Positions 15,979 to 24,020 of a stretch of DNA of 33,349 nucleotides are shown one piece after another (the first letter of the stretch is position 1; each line of letters starts with the position of its first letter). Source of the DNA: CAZLCK01 sp964558235 (lineage in GTDB: Bacteria > Actinomycetota > Coriobacteriia > Coriobacteriales > CADBOM01); assembly GCA_964558235.1 (NCBI GenBank), contig CAZLCK010000013.1:1-33349 (forward strand). The letters run 5' to 3'. A program made the position numbers and the translations under genes. A model generated the notes under the pieces. It was not told where the DNA came from. It saw only the letters and a program-made list of their open reading frames with translations, and searched no databases.

Positions 15979-18525
15979 ATGCTTGAATTTGTTTATCTGC
16001 TACCAAGTATGTCAAGGATGACAGAGCATGTCCACAATGATTCGAGTAAGTCAAAGCTCATTCATTGTGCCTATGCAATAGTAGGTAGACTAAAGTCTTT
16101 AATAACCTCCATGATAGGTGGAGCTGTCGGTCTAGAAGGACAGTTTAAAGATGAGAGACTAGTCCCAAAAAGACCAACTCTGCCAACTCTTCTATTTGGG
16201 ACAATTGCGTTTTGGTTGGGTGCCTGTGTTGGCGAGCAGGTTGTTTGGCAAAGTTTTATAGAATCTGGTTTTCTGTTCTATATTGAGCAGGAAGTAGGTA
16301 GTCAAGTATTACTCGTCTGTTTGCTAGCTTTTGTTCCTGCTGTGCTATTTTGTGCTTCGATTTTCATAAGGAAGAAAACTAGCTTTGGCCCTATTTTTAT
16401 CATATGTTTTTGGGCTATAGGGGTTTTACTCGGTTTTGTTTCGTGGAGCTCGTTTGTTAGTCTATCTGAGGACTTTGAGGATACCAATTCACCCTATACT
16501 CTCACAATTATTTCAGACGCTACGAGTTCAAGCATTGGGTGGAGATCTGATGCAAGCATTAGCTCAAACGATGGACAAACAGTTAAAGCGAGAATCTATT
16601 GGGACAGTGAACAAGAGGCCCTCCCTTATGGCGCGTCGTTTGAAGCGAAAGGGAGTTTTAGATCGATAGAGAACAAGGAGCAATCCTCATGGATGTTTTC
16701 ATCTATGGTCTCTGGGACATTTTCTATAGAAAGTGAAGATCTAAAACCTTATTGGAGTGCGAGTTTAAGTGGGGTATTGGGGGCTCTTCGAGATAGAACA
16801 CTTGGAATTCTGTTTAGTGAAAATGAACAATTTAGTGGCATAAAAGGCTTAAATGCAACGGATGGTCAAGCGCTTTTGTCTGGGATAGTTTTAGGATATG
16901 AAAGCGCTTTTGAGCAATCAGGTTCGCAAAGTTCATGGCAGATTACAGGTTTAACTCACTTGATTGCGGTCTCTGGCGGACACATGGCAACTGTTTGCAT
17001 GTTAGCAGCTTGGATGTTAAGCCGAACACGAGCGAACAGAAGATTTGCAACAATACTTCTAGTGCTGATGATGGTGTGCTACTTGGTCTTTACGGGCATG
17101 GCTCCATCTGCTATTAGATCATGTATTATGGCTGGTGTTGCATCTTTTGGATGGATGGTAGGTCGAAAAAACAGATCGGCAGATGCGCTAGTTGTAACTA
17201 TTGTTCTAATGATAGTGATCGATCCTAGCACAGCTTTTTCTTTGGGATTTTTACTCTCAGTCGTTGGTGTTGGATCTTTGGCCCTGTTCTTGCCCCTTGC
17301 CTCATATTGGACAGAGAAGTTATTACCAAGGTGCACATCAAAATTGAGCGATCCACTAGCTATGACACTGGTGGCTCAGATTGCAACAACGCCTGTAAGT
17401 GCGTCAGCATTTTCGATGCTTTCTATCATTGGTCCAATTAGCAACTTGATAGCTTCTCCAGTAGTCTCGTTTTTGCTTGCAATTGGACTTGTTGGATGTG
17501 TTGGATCTTTGCTCTTTGAGCCTTTAGGCATGCTTATCCTGTTGCTTGCAAGCTATATCGCCGACATCTTCTCTGTCATCGTCAATTGGATGGCAGCTCT
17601 ACCTTTTGCAGCAATTCCAATCCATATGGATGGCGTTATAGCGGGAGTAGTGATCTTTGCAATTGGAGCACTTTTATGGGTGTTTTGGCCACTTCCAGCA
17701 AAGCAAACTGTGAGAGTTGTAGTAGGTGTTTTGACCTGCGCTTTTGCCTCGTTGATTCTTTGGCCATCATATCCAACTGGTGTTGTGGTAACGATGATGG
17801 ATGTTGGCCAAGGTGATGCAATCCTTATAAGAGATGGTCCAAGAGCTGTGCTAGTCGATACGGGCCAATATGATCAAGAGTTGCTCGATGCTCTTGCAAG
17901 AAATTATATTTTTTCGCTTGATGGGGTGATTTTGAGCCATTTTGATGCAGACCATAGTGGTGCGTTGCAGGCATGTTTGTCGATGGTCGATGTTAAAAGT
18001 GTTGGCGTTAGTGCAAAACAGTTGGAGGCGATGGATGAACTTGAACGAGAGGAATATCTATCAAGTGTGGAGGTCTTTGAACTGGAAGAAGGAGATGTAA
18101 TTCGTATATCAGACAGATTGTCTGCAACGGTTGTTTGGCCAGCAGAGGATTATGTGATGGATGGCAGTAATGAAAATTCCCTGTGTTTGCTCGTTGAATA
18201 CGACGATGGTATCAACTATTCGACCCTACTTTTGACAGGAGATGCTGAGGCTAAACAGCTCGATGAGATGTTGGATACAACGCTTGCTGGTATTTTGACA
18301 GAAGATGGGATCGATATTTTGAAAGTCGGACATCATGGAAGTAAAGAGTCTGTTGATGAAGATGTGCTAAAAGAGCTATCTCCAAAGATTGCGCTGGTAA
18401 GTGTTGGAGAAGATAACAGGTATGGTCATCCTGCAGATTCTACGATCAAATGTTTAGAGGAGAGCGGCGTGGTAATTTTTAGGACAGATTTAGATGGCGA
18501 TGTAACGATAAAGCTTGGCGGTTAG
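15979..18525 (+). CDS. comEC: ComEC/Rec2 DNA-uptake channel
   Basis: ComEC is the inner-membrane channel through which single-stranded transforming DNA enters. The 848-residue product has N-terminal membrane helices, then an OB-like extracellular region. The competence core has many helices (LTHLIAVSGGHMA near residue 325). A C-terminal metallo-beta-lactamase domain starts near residue 602 with MMDVGQGDAIL, SHFDADHSG and VGHHGS, complete enough to suggest active nuclease metal binding. ATG 15979 has no clear ribosome binding site; ATG 16009 or 16018 are alternatives, and coupling to comEA is possible. Both competence genes appear intact, although pilus genes are not in view. Confidence 0.93.
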   Translation: MLEFVYLLPSMSRMTEHVHNDSSKSKLIHCAYAIVGRLKSLITSMIGGAVGLEGQFKDERLVPKRPTLPTLLFGTIAFWLGACVGEQVVWQSFIESGFLFYIEQEVGSQVLLVCLLAFVPAVLFCASIFIRKKTSFGPIFIICFWAIGVLLGFVSWSSFVSLSEDFEDTNSPYTLTIISDATSSSIGWRSDASISSNDGQTVKARIYWDSEQEALPYGASFEAKGSFRSIENKEQSSWMFSSMVSGTFSIESEDLKPYWSASLSGVLGALRDRTLGILFSENEQFSGIKGLNATDGQALLSGIVLGYESAFEQSGSQSSWQITGLTHLIAVSGGHMATVCMLAAWMLSRTRANRRFATILLVLMMVCYLVFTGMAPSAIRSCIMAGVASFGWMVGRKNRSADALVVTIVLMIVIDPSTAFSLGFLLSVVGVGSLALFLPLASYWTEKLLPRCTSKLSDPLAMTLVAQIATTPVSASAFSMLSIIGPISNLIASPVVSFLLAIGLVGCVGSLLFEPLGMLILLLASYIADIFSVIVNWMAALPFAAIPIHMDGVIAGVVIFAIGALLWVFWPLPAKQTVRVVVGVLTCAFASLILWPSYPTGVVVTMMDVGQGDAILIRDGPRAVLVDTGQYDQELLDALARNYIFSLDGVILSHFDADHSGALQACLSMVDVKSVGVSAKQLEAMDELEREEYLSSVEVFELEEGDVIRISDRLSATVVWPAEDYVMDGSNENSLCLLVEYDDGINYSTLLLTGDAEAKQLDEMLDTTLAGILTEDGIDILKVGHHGSKESVDEDVLKELSPKIALVSVGEDNRYGHPADSTIKCLEESGVVIFRTDLDGDVTIKLGG

Positions 18526-18618
18526 AGCGAAGCGTAGTCTAGGCGAGCTGTGATAACATCATAAAAGCTACAAATTATTCAAATTACGCAGATTATGCAA
18601 TTAGGAGATCATCCTTAA

Positions 18619-19599
18619 TTGGCTAAGAAAAAAGAGTTACTTCCGGTATATCTATTCGTTGGAGAAGATAAGCTTAAGCAGGATGTATTGCTCAAAGCAA
18701 TGCGCAAGCGCATAGGTGAGTTTGGAGATATTTCTCTAAACGAGACAACATTTGAGGGGCAAAATATCGACCCATTGGATGCCGTTACTTCGGCCTGTGC
18801 GATTATGCCTTTTTTGAGCGAAAAGCGATTGATTGTTGTCAAAGATGCTAATCATCTAAAAAAGCCTGTGGCTGACTTAATATGTGATTATCTTGAAGCT
18901 CCAACGGATACATCGGTACTTGTTTTAATTGCGGATAGCCTAGACAAAAGAACCAGACTCTATAGAGCTATTCAAGCAATCGACAAAGATGCAATTGTTT
19001 CTTGTGATTTAAAAACAAAACAAAAAGACATTAAAGCTTTTTGTGAGCAGGTAGGCAGGGATCTCAATATAAATTTAGAGGATGGCGCTTTAGATCTTCT
19101 AATCGAATATATTGGAAATAATACAGTCACACTTGCTGCAGAATTAAAAAAACTTGCAGAGTATGTAACATCTCAAGGGCGCAACTCTGTAGATAGACAA
19201 GACGTTGCCGGCCTAGTTAAAAAAGTTCAACTTCCAAAGCCTTGGGATATAACAAACGCTATGTTTTCTCGCGATTCAAAGCGTTGTTTGGAGATCTTAA
19301 GGGAGCTTGAAGGAGAGCAGCGTTTTGGACTTTTAAACTATTGCTTGAAAGAGATCAGGACTTTGATTCATCTTAAAGCTTTAGAGGAATTGCTTGGGTA
19401 TGCAGATATTGCTCAAGAATTAAAGATGCCCGATTGGAAAGTCAAGCAGTATAGAGGCTTTGCTTCTAATTTTAGTTCGCAAGATTTAATAGAGGCAATT
19501 TGTTCGGCTGCAGATTGCGAACAAAAGATGAAAAGTGGCTTTGATGAGGAGCTGGCTTTTGAGCTATGGGTTGTAGGAATTTGCACAAAACACAATTGA
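18619..19599 (+). CDS. holA: DNA polymerase III delta subunit
   Basis: HolA is the clamp-loader subunit that opens the beta clamp. The sequence begins PVYLFVGEDKLKQDV, with FLSEKRLIVVKDANHLKK near residue 68 and WDITNAMFSRD near residue 208, the usual delta landmarks. The length is 326 residues. TTG 18619 follows AGGAGATC (18603-18610) at good spacing. Its place after comEC is the widely conserved order. The rpsT gene that often follows is absent; purB comes instead. Confidence 0.92.
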   Translation: MAKKKELLPVYLFVGEDKLKQDVLLKAMRKRIGEFGDISLNETTFEGQNIDPLDAVTSACAIMPFLSEKRLIVVKDANHLKKPVADLICDYLEAPTDTSVLVLIADSLDKRTRLYRAIQAIDKDAIVSCDLKTKQKDIKAFCEQVGRDLNINLEDGALDLLIEYIGNNTVTLAAELKKLAEYVTSQGRNSVDRQDVAGLVKKVQLPKPWDITNAMFSRDSKRCLEILRELEGEQRFGLLNYCLKEIRTLIHLKALEELLGYADIAQELKMPDWKVKQYRGFASNFSSQDLIEAICSAADCEQKMKSGFDEELAFELWVVGICTKHN

Positions 19600-19642
19600 A
19601 TTTGTTTGTAGAGCAGTTTTTGTTTGGAAAGGATGATCGGCT

Positions 19643-20986
19643 GTGATCGACAGATACACCCGCGCTGAGATGGGCAGGATTTTTTCTCTGGAGAATAAGT
19701 TTGAGATTTGGAAAGAGATAGAAATCCTAGCATGTGAGGCTCAAGCCGAGCTTGGAAAAGCAGGCATTACGAAGGAAGAGGCTGCTTGGATCCGTGAACA
19801 TGCCGATTTTAGTGCTGATCGTATTGAGGAAATTGAAAAAGTTACTAATCATGATGTGATTTCATTTCTTACCAACATGGCTGAATATATCGATGCCGAT
19901 ATTCCTGAAGGATCAGAACCACCAAGTCGTTGGGTGCACTATGGTATGACATCATCGGATCTTGGAGATACTGCACTTTGCTATCAGATTGTGCAAGCTA
20001 TCGACATCATCTTGAAGGACATCGCTGAGCTGGGGAAGACCTGTCTTAGACGTGCTTTTGAATTTCGTGACACACTCTGTGTTGGAAGAACACATGGCAT
20101 CCACGCTGAACCAATGACTTTTGGAATGAAGTTTGGGAGTTGGGCTTGGGCTCTCAAAAGATGCCAAGTTCGTCTACAAGAAGCTAGAGAAAATATTGCA
20201 ACAGGAGCAATCTCTGGAGCTGTTGGCTCTTATTCTAATATCGATCCATTTGTTGAGGAATATGTATGCGAAAAACTTGGCATGAAGCACGATCCTCTTT
20301 CAACACAAGTTATTGCACGCGATAGACATGCTCAGGTTATGACAACTTTGGCTGTTGTTGCTGCTGAGTTAGAGTCGATTGCAACGCAGGTAAGGCTTTT
20401 GCAGCAAACCGACGTCATTGAGGCAGAAGAGCCTTTTAAGAAGGGACAAAAGGGATCGTCCGCTATGCCTCACAAGAGAAATCCAATTACTGTTGAAAGG
20501 GTTTGTGGTCTTGCTAGGGTCGTTAAAGCTAATGCTCAAGTAGCTCTTGATAACGTTGCATTGTGGTACGAGAGAGATATAAGCCACTCTGGAACTGAGC
20601 GAGTCGCTCTAGCGGATAGTTTTATCGCGCTTGACTACATGTTTTCGAAGATGCAGCCGTTGCTAGACGATCTATTTACCTATCCTGCGAAGATGGAGCA
20701 CAATCTATGGCGTACACGTGGGCTGATCTTCTCTTCAAAGGTTTTGCTAGCTTTGGTTCAAACCGGTATTACGCGTGAAGATGCATATGTGGTAGTTCAA
20801 AGAAATGCCATGCAGGTTTGGGAAGATATTCAAAATGCAGTAGAGGGGCCATCGTTTAGAGAGCGCATTGAATCCGATCCAGATGCAAACCTAGATAAAG
20901 AGACTTTAGATGAGATCTTCGATCCAAGAGCATTCTTATCGAGGATCGATGTGATTTTTGATCGTTTGCAGGAGTTGGAATTTTAG
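19643..20986 (+). CDS. purB: Adenylosuccinate lyase
   Basis: PurB releases fumarate at two steps of purine synthesis: SAICAR to AICAR, and adenylosuccinate to AMP. GSSAMPHKRNPI near residue 270 is the fumarase/aspartase superfamily signature with the catalytic serine loop, and TSSDLGDTAL and GRTHGIHAEP are the other two conserved regions. The 447-residue length fits the Gram-positive type. GTG 19643 lies behind GGAAAGGATGATC. It does not adjoin other pur genes but lies in the same direction as the purC and purF-M-N groups. Confidence 0.95.
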   Translation: MIDRYTRAEMGRIFSLENKFEIWKEIEILACEAQAELGKAGITKEEAAWIREHADFSADRIEEIEKVTNHDVISFLTNMAEYIDADIPEGSEPPSRWVHYGMTSSDLGDTALCYQIVQAIDIILKDIAELGKTCLRRAFEFRDTLCVGRTHGIHAEPMTFGMKFGSWAWALKRCQVRLQEARENIATGAISGAVGSYSNIDPFVEEYVCEKLGMKHDPLSTQVIARDRHAQVMTTLAVVAAELESIATQVRLLQQTDVIEAEEPFKKGQKGSSAMPHKRNPITVERVCGLARVVKANAQVALDNVALWYERDISHSGTERVALADSFIALDYMFSKMQPLLDDLFTYPAKMEHNLWRTRGLIFSSKVLLALVQTGITREDAYVVVQRNAMQVWEDIQNAVEGPSFRERIESDPDANLDKETLDEIFDPRAFLSRIDVIFDRLQELEF

Positions 20987-20993
20987 AAGATGT

Positions 20994-21175
20994 GCTGAGC
21001 GACTGCGCTTTGTTCTGACGCTCGGCGACTATGATTNNNNNNNNNNNNNNNNNNNNNNNNNNNNNNNNNNNNNNNNNNNNNNNNNNNNNNNNNNNNNNNN
21101 NNNNNNNNNNNNNNNNNNNNNNNNNNNNNNNNNNNNGCGCGGCGCGGCTTTGCTTAGCAGCTCGGCAGCGCCGCG
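20994..21175. terminator. Convergent hairpins flanking a scaffold gap
   Basis: Left of the N block (21037-21136), GCTGAGCG (20994-21001) pairs with CGCTCGGC (21019-21026). Right of it, CGCGGCGC (21138-21145) pairs with GCGCCGCG (21168-21175). They lie between the convergent ends of purB and the minus-strand kinase-like gene, so a bidirectional terminator is likely. The assembly probably broke because of these GC-rich stems. Neither stem has an obvious T-run in the visible sequence. Confidence 0.5.
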
Positions 21176-21183
21176 ATACATGA

Positions 21184-21792
21184 CTACTGACGATTCAGAA
21201 CAATATCGGCAAGAATCTCGACGGTGTCATCGATTGAGAAGGTAGATGTCGAAAGCGCAACATCATGTGCAAAAACATCGCACCACTTATTGCCAGTAAA
21301 TTGTTCGTAATAAAGTGCGCGCCCTTTGTCGACCTTCTTGATACGCGCCAAAGCACCTTTTTCAGTTAAGCTGTTACGCTTCATAACGCGCTCAACTCTT
21401 GTGTCCTTTTCGGCATAGATCAAGACTTTCAAAAGATCTGGCTGATCACGCAAGACATAATCTGCAGAGCGTCCAATAATGACGCATGGTCCTTCACTAG
21501 CTAGTTTCTTTAAAACCTTCGACTGAATTAAAAAGACTCTGTCGGGAAGTGGAAGCGAATTTTCATCAGAAGAGCTACGTCCATTGGCAAATGAAAGGAA
21601 GTAGGAGACGATGCTTCCAGTGCCGTCCGTAGTCTTCTCAAAGAACTCTTCGCTGATATCACTTTCTTCAACTGCGCGGCGAATGACCTCTTTGTCGTAG
21701 TATTTGTAACCAAGTTTTTTTGCTAGTTTTTCGCCGACCTCACGACCGCCGCTGCCGTACTGTCTGCTTATTGTTATTATTTGCGATGTCAC
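21184..21792 (-). CDS. Cytidylate-kinase-like protein
   Basis: The 202-residue product opens with ITISRQYGSGGREVGEKLAKKLG, the P-loop variant of the cytidylate-kinase-like family, which is distinct from the classical Cmk fused or adjacent to Der. YYDKEVIRRAVEE and PCVIIGRSADYVL are further family motifs. The C-terminal lid-like region is rich in Arg and Lys. The family is common in anaerobic Firmicutes and Actinobacteria, but its substrate is not firmly known; nucleoside monophosphate phosphorylation is inferred from the fold. GTG 21792 has a strong AGGAGG just upstream on its strand. It is the only minus-strand gene recognised, convergent with purB and divergent from the lipoprotein gene. 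Confidence 0.85.
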   Translation of the reverse strand: MTSQIITISRQYGSGGREVGEKLAKKLGYKYYDKEVIRRAVEESDISEEFFEKTTDGTGSIVSYFLSFANGRSSSDENSLPLPDRVFLIQSKVLKKLASEGPCVIIGRSADYVLRDQPDLLKVLIYAEKDTRVERVMKRNSLTEKGALARIKKVDKGRALYYEQFTGNKWCDVFAHDVALSTSTFSIDDTVEILADIVLNRQ

Positions 21793-21813
21793 GGTTGCCT
21801 CCTGATGCCTTCC

Positions 21814-21832
21814 AGCCTATCCATTTTAGGCT
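21814..21832. promoter_or_regulatory. Inverted repeat in the divergent promoter region
   Basis: AGCCTA (21814-21819) and TAGGCT (21827-21832) form a perfect 6-bp inverted repeat with a 7-nt spacer. It sits in the 116-bp gap between the divergent kinase-like and lipoprotein genes and falls in the 5' leader of the former. It could be an operator or an mRNA hairpin. Promoter boxes in this gap are not clear. Confidence 0.3.
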
Positions 21833-21908
21833 TTGATTTAGCTAGCTATCACGCTACCATAAAAACGAGTAGAAATGTTTAAAAATCTAAAATGAGATTA
21901 AGCTTTAA

Positions 21909-23147
21909 ATGAAACAAAAAAAACAACCCACAGAAGGTTTATCTATAACTCGAAGACAATTTGTTATCGGATCTGCGGCAGCTACTATGTTAGTTGTAGG
22001 ATCAACTGCAATCATGCAGGGTTGTTCGTCGGATCAAGATGATGACACTACCTCTTCTGTAGCTACAGAGCTAGATGTTGCAGATGAAGACGTTTTGATT
22101 TCGTCGGAATTTAGCGAGCTTGACTACACCCAAATATTGCAAGAGGCAGCCTCCTTTGATATCCAAATGGGAAGCGTTGCTCATATGGATGGCGGTAATT
22201 TAGCCACTGTACTTAGTCCAGGAGACACAAACGATGTGCTAGTCAAACTTGGTCTTTTAAGTATTTCGTCGGCTACTTTGAATACCGTGCTTTCACAGGC
22301 AATCTCTAAAGATGAGGGCTTTGAGATATATGATGCGCGTGGTAATAGCGAGATAATCGCCTGGGTGGAAAGCCATTTTCGCTCGGACGAATGGCGTCTT
22401 TATATTGCGCCTGTATATGATTCAGCAACTATTGGAGATGCAATTTTGATCGATGAGGGCGATTACGATTTTGACCCTCCGATGCTCTGTGTCTATGGGG
22501 ATACATGCTGGTGGACCTATATGCCTTATGAGGATGGATCGGCTTCTGATAGTGATTCTTATCTCAAGAAAGCCAGTCTCGACTCCACTACGCCTCAGAT
22601 TGTGTTCACTTCGCAAGGACGTATGATTACTAATCCTCAAGCTACCGGCGGTTATGTGACTATTGTTCCAAGAGCTAACACCTCATCCACTAGATATAAT
22701 ATGACGGCAATAGATGCTGTCTCTGACGAGGTAGTTGCAACTCAGCTTTTACCAGGCTCTATGCGTGCAAATACTGCAATTTATATGGATGGCAATTTCA
22801 TTTTTGGGATTGAGCAAAACTACAACTATGATGGTGGAATTTCGCGCTTTGGCACCTACGCGCCAATTGGTGATGGACGTTACGTGCGCTTTAACAGGAC
22901 GCCAATGCAAACACCTGCAAAATGTGGCAAGTATTTGATAATCAAGAGCACTAGCAGTGTCGTTGGTCTCGACTTAGATGAACAGAGTTATTTTGCAATT
23001 CCACTTGTTTCTGGATATGGTTCATACGGGGACTTTTTGCTTTCGACAGGTGAGTGTGAACGCGTAAGCGTCTATACTCAACTTCCTGCAACAGATGGCT
23101 CTGGGGATGGAGTAGTGCGCGTCAGATCATTTGAAATAGATCAATAG
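21909..23147 (+). CDS. Tat-exported lipoprotein of unknown function
   Basis: The N-terminus SITRRQFVIGSAAATMLVV is a twin-arginine signal, and the following STAIMQGC supplies a lipobox cysteine near residue 39. The protein would be exported folded and anchored to the outer face of the membrane. After the cysteine comes an Asp/Ser/Thr-rich linker. The remainder (to residue 412) is beta-rich, with many Tyr, Gly and Asp and repeated YxDGxxxxG-like segments. This suggests a propeller or other beta fold, but I recognise no family. The start is ATG 21909 with a weak ribosome binding site. It lies 155 bases upstream of a two-component system in the same direction, so a sensory or envelope link is possible but unproven. 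Confidence 0.8.
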   Translation: MKQKKQPTEGLSITRRQFVIGSAAATMLVVGSTAIMQGCSSDQDDDTTSSVATELDVADEDVLISSEFSELDYTQILQEAASFDIQMGSVAHMDGGNLATVLSPGDTNDVLVKLGLLSISSATLNTVLSQAISKDEGFEIYDARGNSEIIAWVESHFRSDEWRLYIAPVYDSATIGDAILIDEGDYDFDPPMLCVYGDTCWWTYMPYEDGSASDSDSYLKKASLDSTTPQIVFTSQGRMITNPQATGGYVTIVPRANTSSTRYNMTAIDAVSDEVVATQLLPGSMRANTAIYMDGNFIFGIEQNYNYDGGISRFGTYAPIGDGRYVRFNRTPMQTPAKCGKYLIIKSTSSVVGLDLDEQSYFAIPLVSGYGSYGDFLLSTGECERVSVYTQLPATDGSGDGVVRVRSFEIDQ

Positions 23148-23302
23148 GTTTGATTTTGCATCTTTTGCATCTGCGTTTTAATCATGCGCACGCCCAGTGA
23201 AGAGATGTAAGTTTTGCGTAAGTTTCAACAAATAGTCCAATATAAAGTAAACTTTCAAACTGTAAAGAAAAGCGCCAAATGAAGTTGTTAGGAGAAATTA
23301 CA
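23148..23302 (+). promoter_or_regulatory. Promoter region of the two-component system with direct repeats
   Basis: A TTTTGCATC unit is repeated back to back near 23155-23172. TATAAA at 23241-23246 is a possible -10 box, and TTTCAA recurs at 23223-23228 and 23253-23258, exactly 30 bp apart (near three helical turns). OmpR-type regulators bind direct repeats, so the second pair could be an autoregulatory site. AGGAG (23290-23294) is the ribosome binding site for ATG 23303. Confidence 0.35.
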
Positions 23303-24007
23303 ATGAGTAACGAGATAAGGCGCATTTTGCTAGTTGAAGATGAAAAGGCAATTCGCGATGCCGTGTCAGCCTATCTTAAAGCAGAAAATTATGCAGTAAC
23401 AGCTGTTGGTGACGGCCAAGAAGCCTTAGATGAATTTGAAAATCATCCGTTTGACCTCGTGATTTTGGACTTGATGTTGCCTAGAGTTTCGGGCGAGAGA
23501 ATCTGTCGTGTAATCAGAGATACTTCCGACATCCCAATCATTATGCTTACAGCAAAAGGTGAGGTAGAAGATAGAATTATCGGCCTTGAGCTTGGTGCGG
23601 ATGACTATCTTGTAAAACCATTTTCTCCGCGTGAGTTAGTCGCGAGGGTTCGCGCACTTTTACGCCGCGCTCATATCGATTCCGAGCCACAACGCGAGAC
23701 ACTAACTTTTGGCGACCTTGAGATCGATGTGTCTGGCCACAAAGTTTTTGTCAATGGCGAAGAGGTAGATCTTACTGCAAGTGAGTTTAAGCTTCTTACA
23801 ACCTTGTGTCGCTATCCAGGTAGAGTTTATTCTCGTATGGAGCTTGTAGAAAAGGTTTTGGGATATGATTTTGAGGGTTATGAACGAACAATCGACAGTC
23901 ATATCAAAAATCTTCGAGCTAAGATTGGCGATGATCCAAGAAATCCAAAGTGGCTATATACGGTTCATGGAATTGGATATAGATTTGAGGATCCGTCAAA
24001 GATTTAA
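23303..24007 (+). CDS. OmpR-family response regulator
   Basis: The receiver domain has the acidic pair E12-D13, phospho-acceptor D56 in LVILDLMLPR, T83 and K105 in DDYLVKPF. A winged-helix output domain follows, with LTASEFKLLTTLCRYPGRVYSR and a C-terminal TVHGIGYRFE. All residues needed for phosphorylation are present. ATG 23303 lies behind AGGAG at good spacing; the frame is open back to 23279 but without a site. The kinase gene begins 13 bases after its stop. The target genes are unknown; its lipoprotein neighbour and the coupled purC are candidates. Confidence 0.93.
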   Translation: MSNEIRRILLVEDEKAIRDAVSAYLKAENYAVTAVGDGQEALDEFENHPFDLVILDLMLPRVSGERICRVIRDTSDIPIIMLTAKGEVEDRIIGLELGADDYLVKPFSPRELVARVRALLRRAHIDSEPQRETLTFGDLEIDVSGHKVFVNGEEVDLTASEFKLLTTLCRYPGRVYSRMELVEKVLGYDFEGYERTIDSHIKNLRAKIGDDPRNPKWLYTVHGIGYRFEDPSKI

Positions 24008-24020
24008 ATAGACACAAAAT

